Below, in pieces: positions 11,501 to 23,079 of a DNA stretch of 64,000 nucleotides. The notes beneath the pieces were generated by a model that worked only from the letters and a program-made list of their open reading frames with translations, was not told the DNA's origin and made no database searches. Where the stretch lies: positions 7,565,707-7,629,706 of the forward strand of contig NC_089581.1 in NCBI RefSeq assembly GCF_019320115.1, read 5' to 3'. The position numbers and the translations under genes were made by a program. The stretch comes from Miscanthus floridulus (Eukaryota; Streptophyta; Magnoliopsida; Poales; Poaceae). Within the stretch, counting starts at the first letter, position 1, and the number at the start of each line of letters is the position of its first letter.

Positions 11501-12811
11501 AGAAATCAAGTACACCTAAGATCATAGACAAGTGTGCCACCCATTGAATCATTTATAGCACAACATCAAAATCAAGTTAATTGATCTGACACTAGGCTGC
11601 AGTGATGCACATGCATATATATACTTCAAATTTATAGCACAACATCAAAATCAAGTTAATTGATCTATGACACTAGGCTGCAGTGATGCACATGCATATA
11701 TATACTTAAAAAATGTGTCAAAACTGTACAGCTGTATCTCAAAATGTTGAAAACAGGGTAACTGCGAATCTTTCCACACACTTCACACCACTGATGTTTG
11801 TGCTTACACTAATATTGCAAAATTAACATGATAAAATGCTTACTACACTCCACAGCATTTAGGATGTCGGAAAGGGTTAAGGATGCTTACTAAGTTACTA
11901 TACTCCACAGCATTTAGGATGTCGAAAAGGGTTACAGGAATAAGTTTGTCTTTCAATAATTCATAAAATTAGGGATAGTATGAGTTTGGGACTGGAATCC
12001 ACATTTCCTCCTGCATCAGCGTGGCAGAGTAGTCAATAAGTAACTACTCACCCCGCCCTGTCCACCTCTAGCAACGAGCACTTCATCACCGGGATGAGCC
12101 AAATCCGCCAGAACAGCTCCCTTCTTGCGTTTCACAACAGTTCCTGCAATTCGATGCGAAGGCATCCATCAATGGCCAGTCCCCGCACAGGAGAAATGCT
12201 CGAAATCGACAGCACCGAGTCCACAAACCTACAGGCACGGGTATCCTGAGCGTCTCCCCGGCGAAGCCGCTGTGCATCTGCGAGCTGAGCGTGCCGCCAG
12301 CGGCGCCCACGTTCCCTCCCCGTTTGGCGCAGTACCGCGCCTTCTCGTGGAACCGCAGCAGCGTCTCCTCGGCCTCGTCGGCGTACACCACGACGTCGCC
12401 GCCGTGCCCGCCCGTCGGCAGCGCCACGGACCCGTCGTAGTTCCGCTTGTACGACACCTTCTTGCTCTTCTTCTCGCCCCGGTTGAACCTGCCGCGGGGC
12501 TTGGTGGCGTCCGCGGAGGGCGCCGGCGGCATGGCGAGCACGGCGCCGTGCCCGCCGTCGCCCGCGCGGACGGTGACCACGGCGTGGTCGAAGTACTTGT
12601 GCGCCTCCTTCGCCAGCGCCTGCGGCGAGGCGCCTGCGCTCGGAGCGGGCTCCTTCACCCTGGCCGCGCGGCACGTGACCGCGAGCAGCGCGCGCTTCCT
12701 TCCGGGGCCGCGGAGTATAAGGAGGCAAGAGGCGTCCGAGATGTCGTGGTGATGGTGGGCTGCCGCGCGGAGAGGGTGGGAAGGGAGGCGGGGATGGAGG
12801 AGAAGCGCCAT
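8566..12811 (-). CDS. OBGC2: Obg-family GTPase, probably plastid OBGC2-type
   Basis: Nine coding exons: 12229-12811, 12052-12143, 11185-11268, 10579-10656, 10167-10367, 9941-10048, 9205-9279, 8850-9049 and 8566-8644. They total 1500 bases, or 499 residues plus stop, with every phase matching. The N-terminus ([20 protein letters not shown]) is basic and Ser/Ala-rich, like a transit peptide. The Obg fold follows ([32 protein letters not shown]). The G domain shows G1 [10 protein letters not shown]3 DLPG and G4 NKID. There is little after the G domain, so the OCT domain of some Obg proteins is absent. Plant ObgC GTPases act in chloroplast ribosome assembly and plastid development. The short C-terminus and total length favour OBGC2 over OBGC1; this is from memory. 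Introns hold two MITEs and two tandem duplications. No defects seen. Confidence 0.93.
9590..9700. mobile_element. Stowaway-type MITE
   Basis: A 111 bp element whose ends are inverted copies of CTCCCTCTATTCC, flanked by TA on both sides (9588-9589, 9701-9702). It lies in an intron of the Obg gene and is largely a perfect foldback. Confidence 0.88.
10919..11162. mobile_element. MITE with GGCCTGTTTGG-like ends
   Basis: The left end GGGCCTGTTTGG and right end CCAAACAAG are partial inverted copies, and CTGTTTGG words recur inside. Its size and position in an Obg intron suit a Harbinger- or hAT-type MITE. No clear target duplication was found. Confidence 0.5.
11552..11708. repeat. 79 bp tandem duplication
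   Basis: Two adjacent near-identical copies begin TTTATAGCACAACATC at 11552 and 11631. They lie in an Obg intron. Confidence 0.85.
11847..11934. repeat. 55 bp period direct duplication
   Basis: ACTCCACAGCATTTAGGATG recurs at 11847 and 11902 with one difference after it. It lies in the same Obg intron. Confidence 0.75.
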
Positions 12812-14124
12812 GGTGGTGGTGCTGCTGTTGCCGCGGCGTGGCTGCGCTGCGCCAGGGGTGGAGATAACTGATAAGCCAAGTTGCGGCGCAGCGTCCGCCG
12901 TTGGACGGCTACGACGAACCCATCCTGGTCGTCGGTCGATCAGAACGAGCGAGTGAGCGTCATGCGCAATTTATCTCCTATTTTTCTCATTTTTAGGTGA
13001 ATGGTTTTTTTTTATGACATGGCGACATTTTTTAAAAGAGAGAAGAGTAAGTTTTATCTAGACGAAACTATCTCGATATGGTTACCAATTCTATATGAAT
13101 CATTAAATTAAATGTCTATGAAACTATTTTCATCCGTATTTTATTTTGTTTTACATGATGTAACAATCTTGAAAACAATACAAAGAATCTCTCCATTGAC
13201 AATGGCCCAACGGAGGATGGCACAGGTCTAAATGAAGTCAATATCCTTTTCCCCCCATTTTACTACCTCATTTTTGCTTAAATTTATGATTGAATTTATA
13301 TGGACTCATTGGTTTTAATTAACCAATTTTACACCCTCGACCCGAAAACTAGGGCAGTACCATCTCTAGCGCCTAATCGGTGGGAGAACTAGGACATCTG
13401 GCATCTCTAGCAGACCAGCACCTGGTCGAAGTAGCGCTCGAGGCCGTGGAAGGGCGCCTAGTCGGTGGTGCATGCCGCACCCCAACCAGGAGGCGACAGA
13501 TTGAGAGTTGGCACAATGCGAGAGGGGGACAGGTAGAGGTGGCAGATTAGGAGTTGGTTGTCGTGCGAGAGAAGGGTAGGTTAGAGAGAGGAAGCATGAC
13601 ATATTGAGAGATGTCGGGCCAGACCCCCTCGTTGGTATATCCACGACCATTGGCGGCTCCTCTATGTCGACCTCTCCATGACCACGCCACCCCCTCTTTG
13701 ACCGATGTCGCCTCTATGCCAACACTCCTCTTCCATGCCCCATGTGCCTTCAAGTCGTTGCCCCTTCCTCCCTACCCGGGCGTCATCTCGCCACCAACGC
13801 CCCTACTCCAACAAGGTATGTCGCCCTGCCTGATGCCCTCCTTGATATCATTTGTATGAAATTGAGTGAATTTCATATGTATTATGGTTCTCTTGCGGAT
13901 CACATCCAAGGCATTTCGTCAAAATACATCATGTCTTTTCACTTTTGTAGTCCTATGCATAGTCTGTACTATAGCCCCAATCATAGCTACTAATAATGGT
14001 TTTGTTTGACGAGGAGTATAATATTTTAAACCAATTCTTTAAGAAAGAGGATGAGTCCGATGATGATGCCCTTATCTAGAGCTTGATTGCACAGGAGGTG
14101 GAACATGAGGGTTAAGAAGGCCTT
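12812..14124. other. Obg promoter side and intergenic DNA
   Basis: The first 150 bases upstream of the Obg ATG are GC-rich and should hold its 5' UTR and promoter. The rest, including a GC-rich patch at 13370-13870 with short open frames on both strands, shows no recognisable protein or RNA gene. Confidence 0.45.
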
Positions 14125-14499
14125 CTTTGGAACACAGGAATAGAAAAAAGTGTAGGAATTCTTTAGGATTGCAACTGCAAAACGAAGGATTGAAAAACGT
14201 AGGAAAATTGTATGAGTAGGTGTTTGGATGGACATAGAAAATGTAGAGGAATAGGAATCACAGGATTGGTTTAATTAACAATTTGACGTGTTATTCTATT
14301 ATATAGAGAAAAACATCAGCTGTTAGAGCCTGACCAGCACACCATAAAAGCATTGATCTCATCTTTTCACAACCATTTGCCTCGTTCCTAGTGAAACCAA
14401 GAAGTTCCAGCGGATTTTTTTCCATGAAAATCCTGTAAAATCATAGGGTACCAACAGTATTCCTCAGGATTTCTTAGGAGCCATTCCTGTGAACCAAAG
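14125..14499. mobile_element. MITE-like DNA transposon
   Basis: The left end CTTTGGAACACAGGAA and the right end TTCCTGTGAACCAAAG form 16 bp terminal inverted repeats with one mismatch. The interior is rich in AGGATT and AATCCT words on opposite halves. No coding capacity. Confidence 0.7.
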
Positions 14500-15324
14500 A
14501 CACCTACGGTACCTATTCCTTAGGATTGCCCAATCCTTTGTTTTTCCTTTGAAAACCCTTCCATCCTTTGTTCATAGACATTCGTGAGGATTGGATAGAG
14601 CATTTGTGGTCACGTCATGGTGTGTTGTACTTGACCTGCACATGTTGTTTTATTTCTTCTTATCGATGTCCATGTGGTCAGTTTGAATTTTGGATATGAA
14701 ATTTAAAATTTAAACTTATATGGTGTTGTAATAATACATTAAGTCTATGTTCGTTTAAACTATGCATTTGATTTTTTTGTGGATGCGAAATGAAGATCAT
14801 ATAGAGGGTTAACACGCTGAAATTTGTGAGAAAATAAAATAGTCTCTATTTTAGGTATAGTCATGTTGTTGACAATAGTAGAAAACAAGTTTTTTTTTTG
14901 GAAAAAAATTGTGGCAACCTAAATATGAAGATAGGAGGCCTATTTTAGGTAGTCCTCCTAGCGATGCTCTCATGTGTATTTAAGGAGGCCTATTTTAGAT
15001 AGTGCTAGCAAGGGTGTTACTAGCGCCCAGACATCTGGAGCCGCTCCAAAATATCGGATGCCTCCGATCCTTTGTGAGGAGGCCGCGCCGCCTGTTTTTG
15101 CATGCCCTACTGTGTTTGCCCCCATGTTGCGTACCGCACTACCATCACGCTCGCTCTGTTTCGCTGACCATAGCGCCCACACGTAGGAACCCATGTGGGT
15201 CCCAGTCATCTGCCCCTGCCTGTGGATGCCGCGCCACGGATGTGTCTGCCGGCCTTAGGCGCCTACACGGTGACCCACGGCAGCGACCCCAGCAACTGCA
15301 GCAGGCGGCTGTGGTAGGTAGGTC

Positions 15325-15715
15325 ATGTTGCAACATGTGCAACACCAGATCTACTTTTGCAATATCCAGATAAAACACTTGCAGCATGCGTCCGATAACA
15401 ACTGAAGTGCTTGCAAAACGCTAGAAAAAACTTAAAAACATGTGTGTAGGCATTGCAAAAATATATGCAACATCCAGATGAAACACTTGAAATATGCATG
15501 TTTATGCAACATTCAGAAAAAAAACACTTGCAACATACGTCTAGAACATATGAAACATTTAGAACATACATTTGAAACATACGTGTATAGTTATTGCAAC
15601 ATCATGATCTACTTTTGCAACATCGATATAAAACACTTACAACATACCTCTGTAACATCTGGAACACTTGAAATATACGCTTACAACATACGCTTTCAGT
15701 GCAATGTCACATTGC
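15325..15715. repeat. degenerate CAACAT/AAACACTTG array
   Basis: Words such as GCAACAT, AAACACTTG, GAAACAT and CCAGATGAAACACTTG recur at irregular spacing. The same family recurs at 27.2-28.1 kb. It adjoins GC-rich non-coding DNA on its right, and probably forms the subterminal part of a DNA transposon whose ends I could not fix. Confidence 0.65.
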
Positions 15716-16388
15716 TGCTTGGACGAACGGAGGCTCATCGCTGCGGGGCTCGACGCCGGTGCGGAGATTGGCGGCTGCGCGGAGCTCGCTAGTGTGGTAG
15801 TGGTGCAGGCAACTCGCCAGCGGAACGACATCACACAAAGCTCTTCCTCTCGCCTGCTTACTGGAGCATCCGTCGTGGAGGCTCGCTGGCTCGATAGAGC
15901 GGCCGCAACGAGCGGGCCGCACGGTGGAGCGCCGAGTGAGAAGGTGGTCGGCGCGGTGTGCCGAGCGAACGGCACGGTAGCGAGTGGGGAAATTTCTAGA
16001 AAGCGGCGTCGGTGGCACAGTAGCGAGTGGGGAAATTTCTGGGAAGCGGCGTCGGTCCGTTAGCATTACCGTGAGGACGATGGACTCATGGATAAAAGTA
16101 GAGTGACGTATGGACACAGGAGAGAGCGAGTGATGAAAGAAATAATTTTTTACTTTTAATTAATATTAGGGTTAAATTAGGGATAGATTATACATGGATA
16201 ATCAAACAGAAAAACTGTATACTATTATTACTGGAAATCATATAAATTTCTGCAAAGAAAGCACAAACCAGCTTATACCATCGTACGCGGGTGAGTCCAC
16301 CAAATTAAAAAGCAAAGGTAAGCAGACTAATAAATAAGCAAAACTACTAGTACTACACCTTTTTTTTCGGTACTGTACGGAGTACTAA

Positions 16389-17135
16389 ATGCTTCTGCGC
16401 CTGATCATGGCCCGCGGCGGCGTCGCTGATCTTTCCCTACCTCTCTTCCCGCGACGACGCGGCTCGTTGGCGCCGATAAGGTGGTCGAGAAGGCGTTTAA
16501 GCGGGTGCAGTGGGATGAGGATGGCGTCGGCGAGGCGCTGTGCGCGGCGTAGGCTTTCCAGCAGGCGCGGCGTCGAGTGGACGACAGCAGCGTTAGCAGC
16601 AGCCGCGGTCCCGCGGATGCCGGCAGCAGTCTCGATCTAGGTCCTCGGAGAGCGCCCTCAGTCGCTGCGCCCGCTTGGAGGCGTCGGCGATGAGTTCTTG
16701 GGCGCGTGCCACCTCCTCCCTCGAAACTTGCACGAACCGCGTGTACCTGAGGCCGCCACGGCCGCGCTGATGCCACCAAGCGGCGGTACCGGGGTGAGGG
16801 CGACGCCTGCGGTCCACGGCCTGTCGTAGCTCATCTCCGATGAAGCCCAACATTGACGCGAACAAGTGCTCGGTCGACAGCATGCGGCTGCAGAGTTGGC
16901 ATGCCAGCGCCAGCTGCCGTTCGGTGGCGTCCGGGGCGTCATCGTTGGGGTGCTCTGCCACCGCCTCCGTCTCCCACTCGTGCTCCTCCTCCTGCCTCGC
17001 CCAGCGCACCTCCAGCAAGGTACCCACATCGCCCGACAACATGGCTAACTTGTCGGTGTTAGCAAGGGCGTTACTAGCGTATTCTCGATCTCCTGGTCCC
17101 GCCATGGATTTTGCCCCGACGCCGCCGATCGCCAA
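16389..17135 (-). pseudogene. unrecognised ORF with probable frameshift
   Basis: A minus-strand frame from the ATG at 17135 encodes 180 residues, including DKLAMLSGDVGTLLEVRWAR and CQLCSRMLSTEHLFASMLGF, with an amphipathic acidic/basic composition. Near 16640 the reading becomes Arg/Cys-rich and stops. A one-base shift there opens another frame with helical content (VHSTPRLLESLRRAQRLADA, LKRLLDHLIGANEPR), suggesting a longer coding region broken by an indel. I recognise no family. It sits in transposon-rich DNA, and a CTAGCAAGGGTGTTACTAGC-like motif occurs near 15003 and again near 17060. It may be a captured gene fragment or a degenerating grass-specific gene. Confidence 0.3.
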
Positions 17136-17301
17136 CGAATAGTACGAGATCGCAAGATAGTCTCTTTTTACATGTTGATGAGATGCTGTATATTTATTTT
17201 ATTTATGGTTTCGCTAGCTAATAATACGGACCGGACTCTTTTCTCCGTGTCGCAGATCGAGTTCCTTTCGGAGTTTGGAGTTTGCAGACGTTATGCACTA
17301 G

Positions 17302-19034
17302 TAGGTGTGTTTGGAACTAGCACAAGTTTGCATTGCATCAGGCAAAAATGCAAGATGCGTTCCGCTCGGTAGGACAAATCTGCTATGCAAGCGCCGATAA
17401 CCGAGCGCCCGCAGCCCGTGCTGCACCGCGTCGGCACATGCGGCCGGATGTGAATGACACTTACGTCGGTACGCTCACTGCGTGCCCGGCGGTTGCAAGT
17501 CGACACGCAGGTGGAGCCGTGGAGGCGGGCAGCGGCGGCACATCCGCACGAGCAGGAGATGATACGTCCACTGCGTGCCTCGCTGAATGGTCTCCTCCCT
17601 CTGCTCGGCACACTGACCTAAGTCTGGTAGACCCGTGGTCTGGCACCGTCAACCTTGCGCCTGGCTAGGCGACCGCGCCAGCACGCTGCAGTGCCTCGCC
17701 GATCGAACTGCTCGCGGTGGCCACGCACCGGCGCTTGACATACCGCGCGTGGAGCTGTCAGCTGGGACTTGTCGAGCTCCGCAGCTGCCTCGGTTGCTTC
17801 TCCGGGCCGATGACGCAAACCAGGGCACACTCATGTGGGGAACTGGATCAGGGCCGCGGAGTGGCGCCCGCGCGCGGCGCGCCCATGCGGTCGACGGTAG
17901 TCCTTCGCGTGCACCGAGGCGGGTGGGCAATAAGATGTAAGTGGCGGGCTGCCACGGCAATCACAAGAGCGCCGAGGCCTACAACGACTGGGAACCGCTC
18001 CAGGACATGCCGGAGGCAGCTCGGCTTCGAGCGCAGAGTGCGCGCGCCGCGACGTCTCTGTCCTTACCCTCCACGGCGAATCATGGTGGGCCGTTCATTC
18101 GTGAATGCATCCTGTGCTTGGTCTCGTCACCTCCTCTTCTTCCTGTAGCCGCTCTTCCTCCATGGTCTCCCACAGCTCCCTGGCACGGCGCCTCAGCGTC
18201 CGCCGTGATCTAGAGGGCAATGTGGCGCTGATGATCACCGGCAGCGGCAGGGCGAGATGCATCGGGGAGTGTACGGCGCGACTTTCTTTCATGAAGTGCG
18301 CACGCGCTGTGGTGGCGGACATCCGGGGAACTGGATCAGGGCCGCGGAGTGGCGCCCGCGCGCGGCGCGCCCATGCGGTCGACGGTAGTCCTTCGCGTGC
18401 ACCGAGGCGGGTGGGCAATAAGATGTAAGTGGCGGGCTGCCACGGCAATCACAAGACCGCCGAGGCCTACAACGCCTGGGAACCGCTCCAGGACATGCCG
18501 GAGGCAGCTCGGGTTCAAGCGCAGAGTGCGCGCGCCGCGACGTCTCTGTCCTTACCCTCCACGGTGAATCATGGTGGGCCGTTCATTCGTGAATGCATCC
18601 TGTGCTTGGTCTCGTCACCTCCTCTTCTTCCTGTAGCCGCTCTTCCTCCATGGTCTCCCACAGCTCCCTGGCACGGCGCCTCAGCGCGTCCGCCGTGATC
18701 TAGAGGGCAATGTGGCGCTGATGATCACCGGCAGCGGCAGGGCGAGATGCATCGGGGAGTGTACGGCGCGACTTTCTTTCATGAAGTGCGCACGCGCTGT
18801 GGTGGCGGACATCCAGGACGAGCCGGGTCCCAGCTCGGTGGCGCCGGCTTCTTCACCGAACACTTGCTTAGTTCATGGTCGAGGACACTGTTACGGCGGC
18901 CGCGGACCATGCCGTGTCAGTGGCGCGGTTCAGAGGCACAGGAGACCGCCATAAGTATATGGACACTTGCTGCTTAGTTCTGTACTGAACGCAGGCTTTT
19001 CTTGATTTAAACCATGCATTCCAAACATGGCCTA
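17302..19034. mobile_element. non-autonomous DNA transposon with a tandemly duplicated interior
   Basis: The left end TAGGTGTGTTTGGAA and right end TTCCAAACATGGCCTA are imperfect inverted repeats about 1.7 kb apart. Between them lies GC-rich DNA unlike the AT-rich flanks, holding a 488-490 bp direct duplication. No transposase was recognised. No convincing target duplication was found, so the boundaries are tentative. Confidence 0.4.
17837..18814. repeat. 488-490 bp near-perfect tandem duplication
   Basis: The block 17837-18324 repeats as 18325-18814. Both copies share the GGGGAACTGGATCAGGGCCG start and a CACGCGCTGTGGTGGCGGAC end. The second copy has an extra CG and a few substitutions. Both contain the same short open frames (for example MAGCHGNHK at 17941 and 18429), which match no family I know. 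Confidence 0.92.
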
Positions 19035-19270
19035 AGTATATGGATCATGTAGCATGGACAAGGACTTCTGGTTGTAGCATGATCCTTCAGCAGCACAAAT
19101 GAAGGGCATCAACAGCCAGTTCCTCAAGCCACACAATTCATTCAGAATTTCAGATATATTGATAGATGAATACCATCAAGAATCAATTATACAGGAAGGT
19201 ACAGAGTACTAACAATACAATTAAAAGTGTGCCACCCTTGGACCCCCAAAACAAGTCGAATATACTCTAA

Positions 19271-20017
19271 TCACAACTCTATGAGGCCTTTGATGCAGTA
19301 GGTGCCCACAAGGAACCAGACAGTCATCACAGCGGCGAAAGCAAGGAGGCCGATCAGGAAGGTCTTGCCGCCAAGGAGGGTACCGATGGAAAGCACAACT
19401 GCAAACGGCAAGAAGGTCTTCATCATTGACGCCGTGCTCACCCAGCGACCTCGTAAGAACATCACAGCAGCCAAGCTGACCACGTTCCATTTGTCGTGGC
19501 CAGAATAGAACAGCCGGTTCAGATTGTTTGCGACAAAGGAGTGACAGTTGCAGGTGAACAGGTTGTAGTTTCTGTTTTGGAACTCTTGTGTGCCTTTCTT
19601 CAGTGCGCCGTCCCACGTGGCATCTCCTTCAGGTTCAATAAGCTTATAGCACTGCAGGTTCCAAAGGACAATCAATGGTTGGTGGTAAGCGCTAGCATGA
19701 TTTGAGCATACAAAACTTCAATTTTACACACATATGTTAAGGTGACAAGTCATAGAGAAGAGCATAAACTGCAGATTACAAACCTCATCGCAGTTTACTT
19801 GAATGTAGCGTGCGACAGCTCCAAACGCAAAGTTGTCAACTGATACAAAATGTGGACCAGCGAAGTCCAGAATCACACCGTCTTCTCTGCAGATGCCAAT
19901 GTGACCGATAAAGGGCACCAACCACGTGATGAATGGTATTGGAGTCCATACTATGCAACAAGGAAAGCGGGCTCTTCTTGGGTCAATCTGACCAAGCTGG
20001 CTTCTATCATTTTCCAT
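19271..20017 (-). CDS. RTE1/TMEM222-family (DUF778) membrane protein
   Basis: Two coding exons, 19784-20017 and 19651-19271, join in phase 0 to give 204 residues. The first shows [31 protein letters not shown] and [20 protein letters not shown]. The second shows [19 protein letters not shown] and two C-terminal hydrophobic segments ([33 protein letters not shown]). The NCHSFVAN block and the [10 protein letters not shown] block are hallmarks of the RTE1/TMEM222 family, which also resembles NlpC/LRAT-like folds. In Arabidopsis RTE1 acts with the ethylene receptor ETR1 at ER/Golgi membranes; whether this member does is unknown, and its length suits the TMEM222 branch. The ATG at 20017 is preceded by an acceptor-like TTGCAG near 20063, so a 5' UTR intron is likely. 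Confidence 0.9.
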
Positions 20018-21943
20018 CTCGCTGTAAGTTCAAGCTGTTGATTGAAAGGTGGAGGCAATTTCTGCAACAGAGTGAAGAAGGGAAAGACATTGAGCACTCT
20101 ACAGAAACAAGTTGTTATGTAACACAAAAGTAATGTGCACAAATACATAATGGAAATTCACTAGTTAGCAGTATCTCAATACTAGTAGAACACATGACGC
20201 TAAAATATGTATTACTTATACAGGATATGAAAGGTATTGAATAACTTGATCCACTTGCGGAATGAGGCTCACAAGGACGAGGTGTTGCCCCCAATCGAGC
20301 CATCCAACCAGGGGCGGACCCAGTAAAGGGCATGGGCATACCATGTACACCCGATAATTTTGCTGAACAATCGAATATGGAACGCATATGATACATGCAT
20401 ATACACTAATTAGATCAGATCCGAATACAAATAGTAAGTTAGGGTTTGGGTGCTCGGTTTCTCACAGCAGGAAGCGACGACCAAGGGGGTTGGCGTACCT
20501 GGTGGTGCTCGTCGCCGGCGAAGGGTCTGATGAAGACCTGGGCACCTCGCACCTGGCGTAAGGCGGCAGGCCGGCAGCGACACGGCCTCCCAGTCGTCGC
20601 CACGAGAGAGAGCGCGCACGCTGGGGCCTGGGGGTAAATGGAAGAACAGGGGTTGGGTTGGGTTGCAGGCTTGCAGCATACTAGGCAGAAGGCAGTGTGT
20701 CCGGGTCCGTCCGTTTACACGAGCTTCGAGAGAGTTGGGTAGAGCACGTTTGTTAGGGCCAGCAATCCCATTTATTCTCAATATAATAATCATAATCGTG
20801 TCATAAAGTCTGTTTGTTTCTCGTTGTGGGAAACACGTCTGACGGTCTGAGGCAAGTAGCAACAGCAGGTGTCTTACCGTCACTCCGTCAGAATCCGTGG
20901 GATATATCTTCCAGGAGAAGTTTTATAATTCTGAATTAGAACGATGATCTGAGGGATATACAGATTTCTAGTAACAAGAAGGACAAGGTTCGGTAGGTTC
21001 AGGTCATCGAGAAATTTAATTCTTTCACTACAAAGTCTCTTTATAGATTCCTAATTAACGATGGTGTCAAAAACGGGAATGCAATTATCATTTGGAAGTA
21101 CATGATAACTCTTAAAATTTAGGCGTTTCTACAAAAATGCTACTACCTTGGATCGGAGAGGGAGTTGCAAATGCTATGTATGTGGAAAATATTTTTAGGG
21201 ATCCTTCAGAATGTAGGGAAAAAATATTTTTTGTGTTTTTCATGTGAAAATAAACAGGTTCATGTGTAATTCCTGTTTTTTTAAGGGCCTTGAATATGCA
21301 CCATGTTTTCTTCTGTGTTCTTTTTAGCAATTTAAATTTGGAGTTGTGTGAGGGATATTTTCAAGTGGATGTGTTCCCCACATAAAGGACTGACTTATGG
21401 AGTTATGGGCAAGCTGATTCAATTCTAGAGTTGGGTGGGGTTAGCTTGGGCTATATATATGTAGAACACACGTTTGAAGATGGCCATTGAGCATGTTTTT
21501 CTGAACAAGCCAACGGAAAGTGATCTTTAATAAGTAGTTCTAAGGACAAGTACATAGGTGTTGTCTTAAAAGTGATCTCATGTATTGCCACGTAATTTTA
21601 GGACGACTTAAAAGACAACATATACAATCGTTGTTTTTTAAGTTGTCTCATAGTAACTCATAATTCCTTAATTCATGCATAAAATAAAAGTAAACTTGTG
21701 AGTTGTATGACAACAACAACTCATACAGTGGTATAACAGTTGTCCTGTAGTACTAAATCTTAGCTCATGAGGTGACCAATTTTTCTCTCACCTTTCTCTT
21801 TCCTCCATATATATAAGCAAAAATTCTACGTGGCATTCCAAGAGACGGCGTATGAAACCGCTGACGGGTAGCAATGTACTTACCCTAACTAATCCAAATA
21901 AGAGAGTTGATTTAAATCATTTTTTAGCCTTAGCTAATAAATA
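20018..21943. other. upstream and intergenic DNA, no gene seen
   Basis: The 5' UTR and promoter of the RTE1/TMEM222 gene should lie in the first several hundred bases. A motif AGGGGCGGACCCAG at 20312, common at ends of grass repeats, suggests a transposon there, with a GC-rich patch at 20440-20640. From 20.9 to 21.94 kb the DNA is AT-rich and I recognise nothing. Confidence 0.35.
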
Positions 21944-22179
21944 CTCCCTCCGTCCCAAAATATCTGTCGCTTTCGCTTCCCGAGAAACAACTTTGATAAA
22001 ATATATATTACAAAAATATTAATATTTATGGTACATAATTAGTATCATTGGAAAGATCTTTGAATCTAGTTTTTTAATAAATTTATTTGGAGATACAAAT
22101 GTTGTACGTATTTTCTACAAATCGAGTCAAACTTGTGACACGAAAACTGGAAACGACAATTAATATAGGACAGAGGGAG
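21944..22179. mobile_element. Stowaway-type MITE
   Basis: The ends are CTCCCTCCGTCC and its inverted counterpart ending GAGGGAG, flanked by TA at 21942-21943 and 22180-22181. The 236 bp interior has no coding capacity. Confidence 0.85.
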
Positions 22180-22746
22180 TAGTCATAACTAATTCAAACA
22201 GGCTCTATTCAGGGGCGGAGGTAGTATCCAGTTGCCAACTACGTGACCCGTCCCCTTGCCAAGGAGTAGTAGATTAGAGCAAGGATTTGGATTCCGATTT
22301 CTCACTGCAGGTGGGCCCTAGTTGCCACGTATCGCCAGTTTCCTTGCCAGGAAAGTAAGGAAACTGCGTGGCGCCCACGCGCGCGGCCCCTGCAAACTCG
22401 AGTCCGAACCGCAGTCCGTCGCAACCCACGCCGTCGCCGGACTCTCCCCACCCGCCGGCCCGCGCCGCGCCGACCTCCTCTCCTCACCAGGCTACAAATA
22501 CCCACGCATCCCTTTTCCCGAGGTGCTTGCTTCGTTCTTCCCAGTCTCGCCCTCCAGCCATCAAATCCACCGCGACCGCGAGAAAAGAAACCAAAGAACT
22601 CGCGCCGCGCTTCGATCCAGCAAGAAAACCGACATCCTCGATCGCGCCGCGCTCGGCAACGTTCATATCCCTCGGCTGATCCAACTCCCGCCTCGCCGCG
22701 CACATCCCGTCGTCCGCGCGCCGTTCTTGGGAGGAGTCTGGAAGTG

Positions 22747-23079
22747 ATGAGGAGGAAGTCGGCGCCGATCGGCAGCCGGTACGGCCGCGTGTGCGAGGAG
22801 TTGCTGGACATGGGCGCCCGGATCGCCGTGCGCTCCTACTCGCACTGCCCCCAGACGGGGCGCATGTACTACAAGCCCCCCTCGACTCCCGCCACCGCCA
22901 GCAGCAGCGGGGACACCGGGGCGTCCACCGGAGGGGCCGACGCGTCGTCCGCGGCCGCGAGCAGTCAGCAGCAGCAGGCGGCGCCCGAGGTGGAGTTCCA
23001 CGCCTCAGAGTTCATCTTGTACGGCGACTGCGGCGGCAGCGGCGGTGGCAAGAAAGAAGCGACACTTTGTTCGAGATGA
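22747..23079 (+). CDS. uncharacterised plant protein, 110 residues
   Basis: A single uninterrupted frame starts at the ATG at 22747 (MRRKSAPIGSRYGRVCEELL) and ends at 23079. The N-terminal half is ordered-looking and Cys-containing (DMGARIAVRSYSHCPQTGRM, YYKPP). A low-complexity Ser/Ala/Gln linker follows, then an acidic hydrophobic motif VEFHASEFILYGDCGG. Such a conserved head and tail around a variable linker suggests a real plant gene. I do not recognise the family. About 260 bases upstream lies a TATA-like CTACAAATAC near 22493, followed by a GC-rich leader, consistent with an ordinary promoter. No signal peptide or membrane segment. Strong codon GC3 resembles other grass single-exon genes. 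Confidence 0.6.
   Translation: MRRKSAPIGSRYGRVCEELLDMGARIAVRSYSHCPQTGRMYYKPPSTPATASSSGDTGASTGGADASSAAASSQQQQAAPEVEFHASEFILYGDCGGSGGGKKEATLCSR

Noticed and set aside
12125..12871. A 248-codon plus-strand frame opposite Obg exon 1
   Set aside because: It is the antisense shadow of a very GC-rich coding exon; the minus-strand frame carries the Obg domain and correct splicing.
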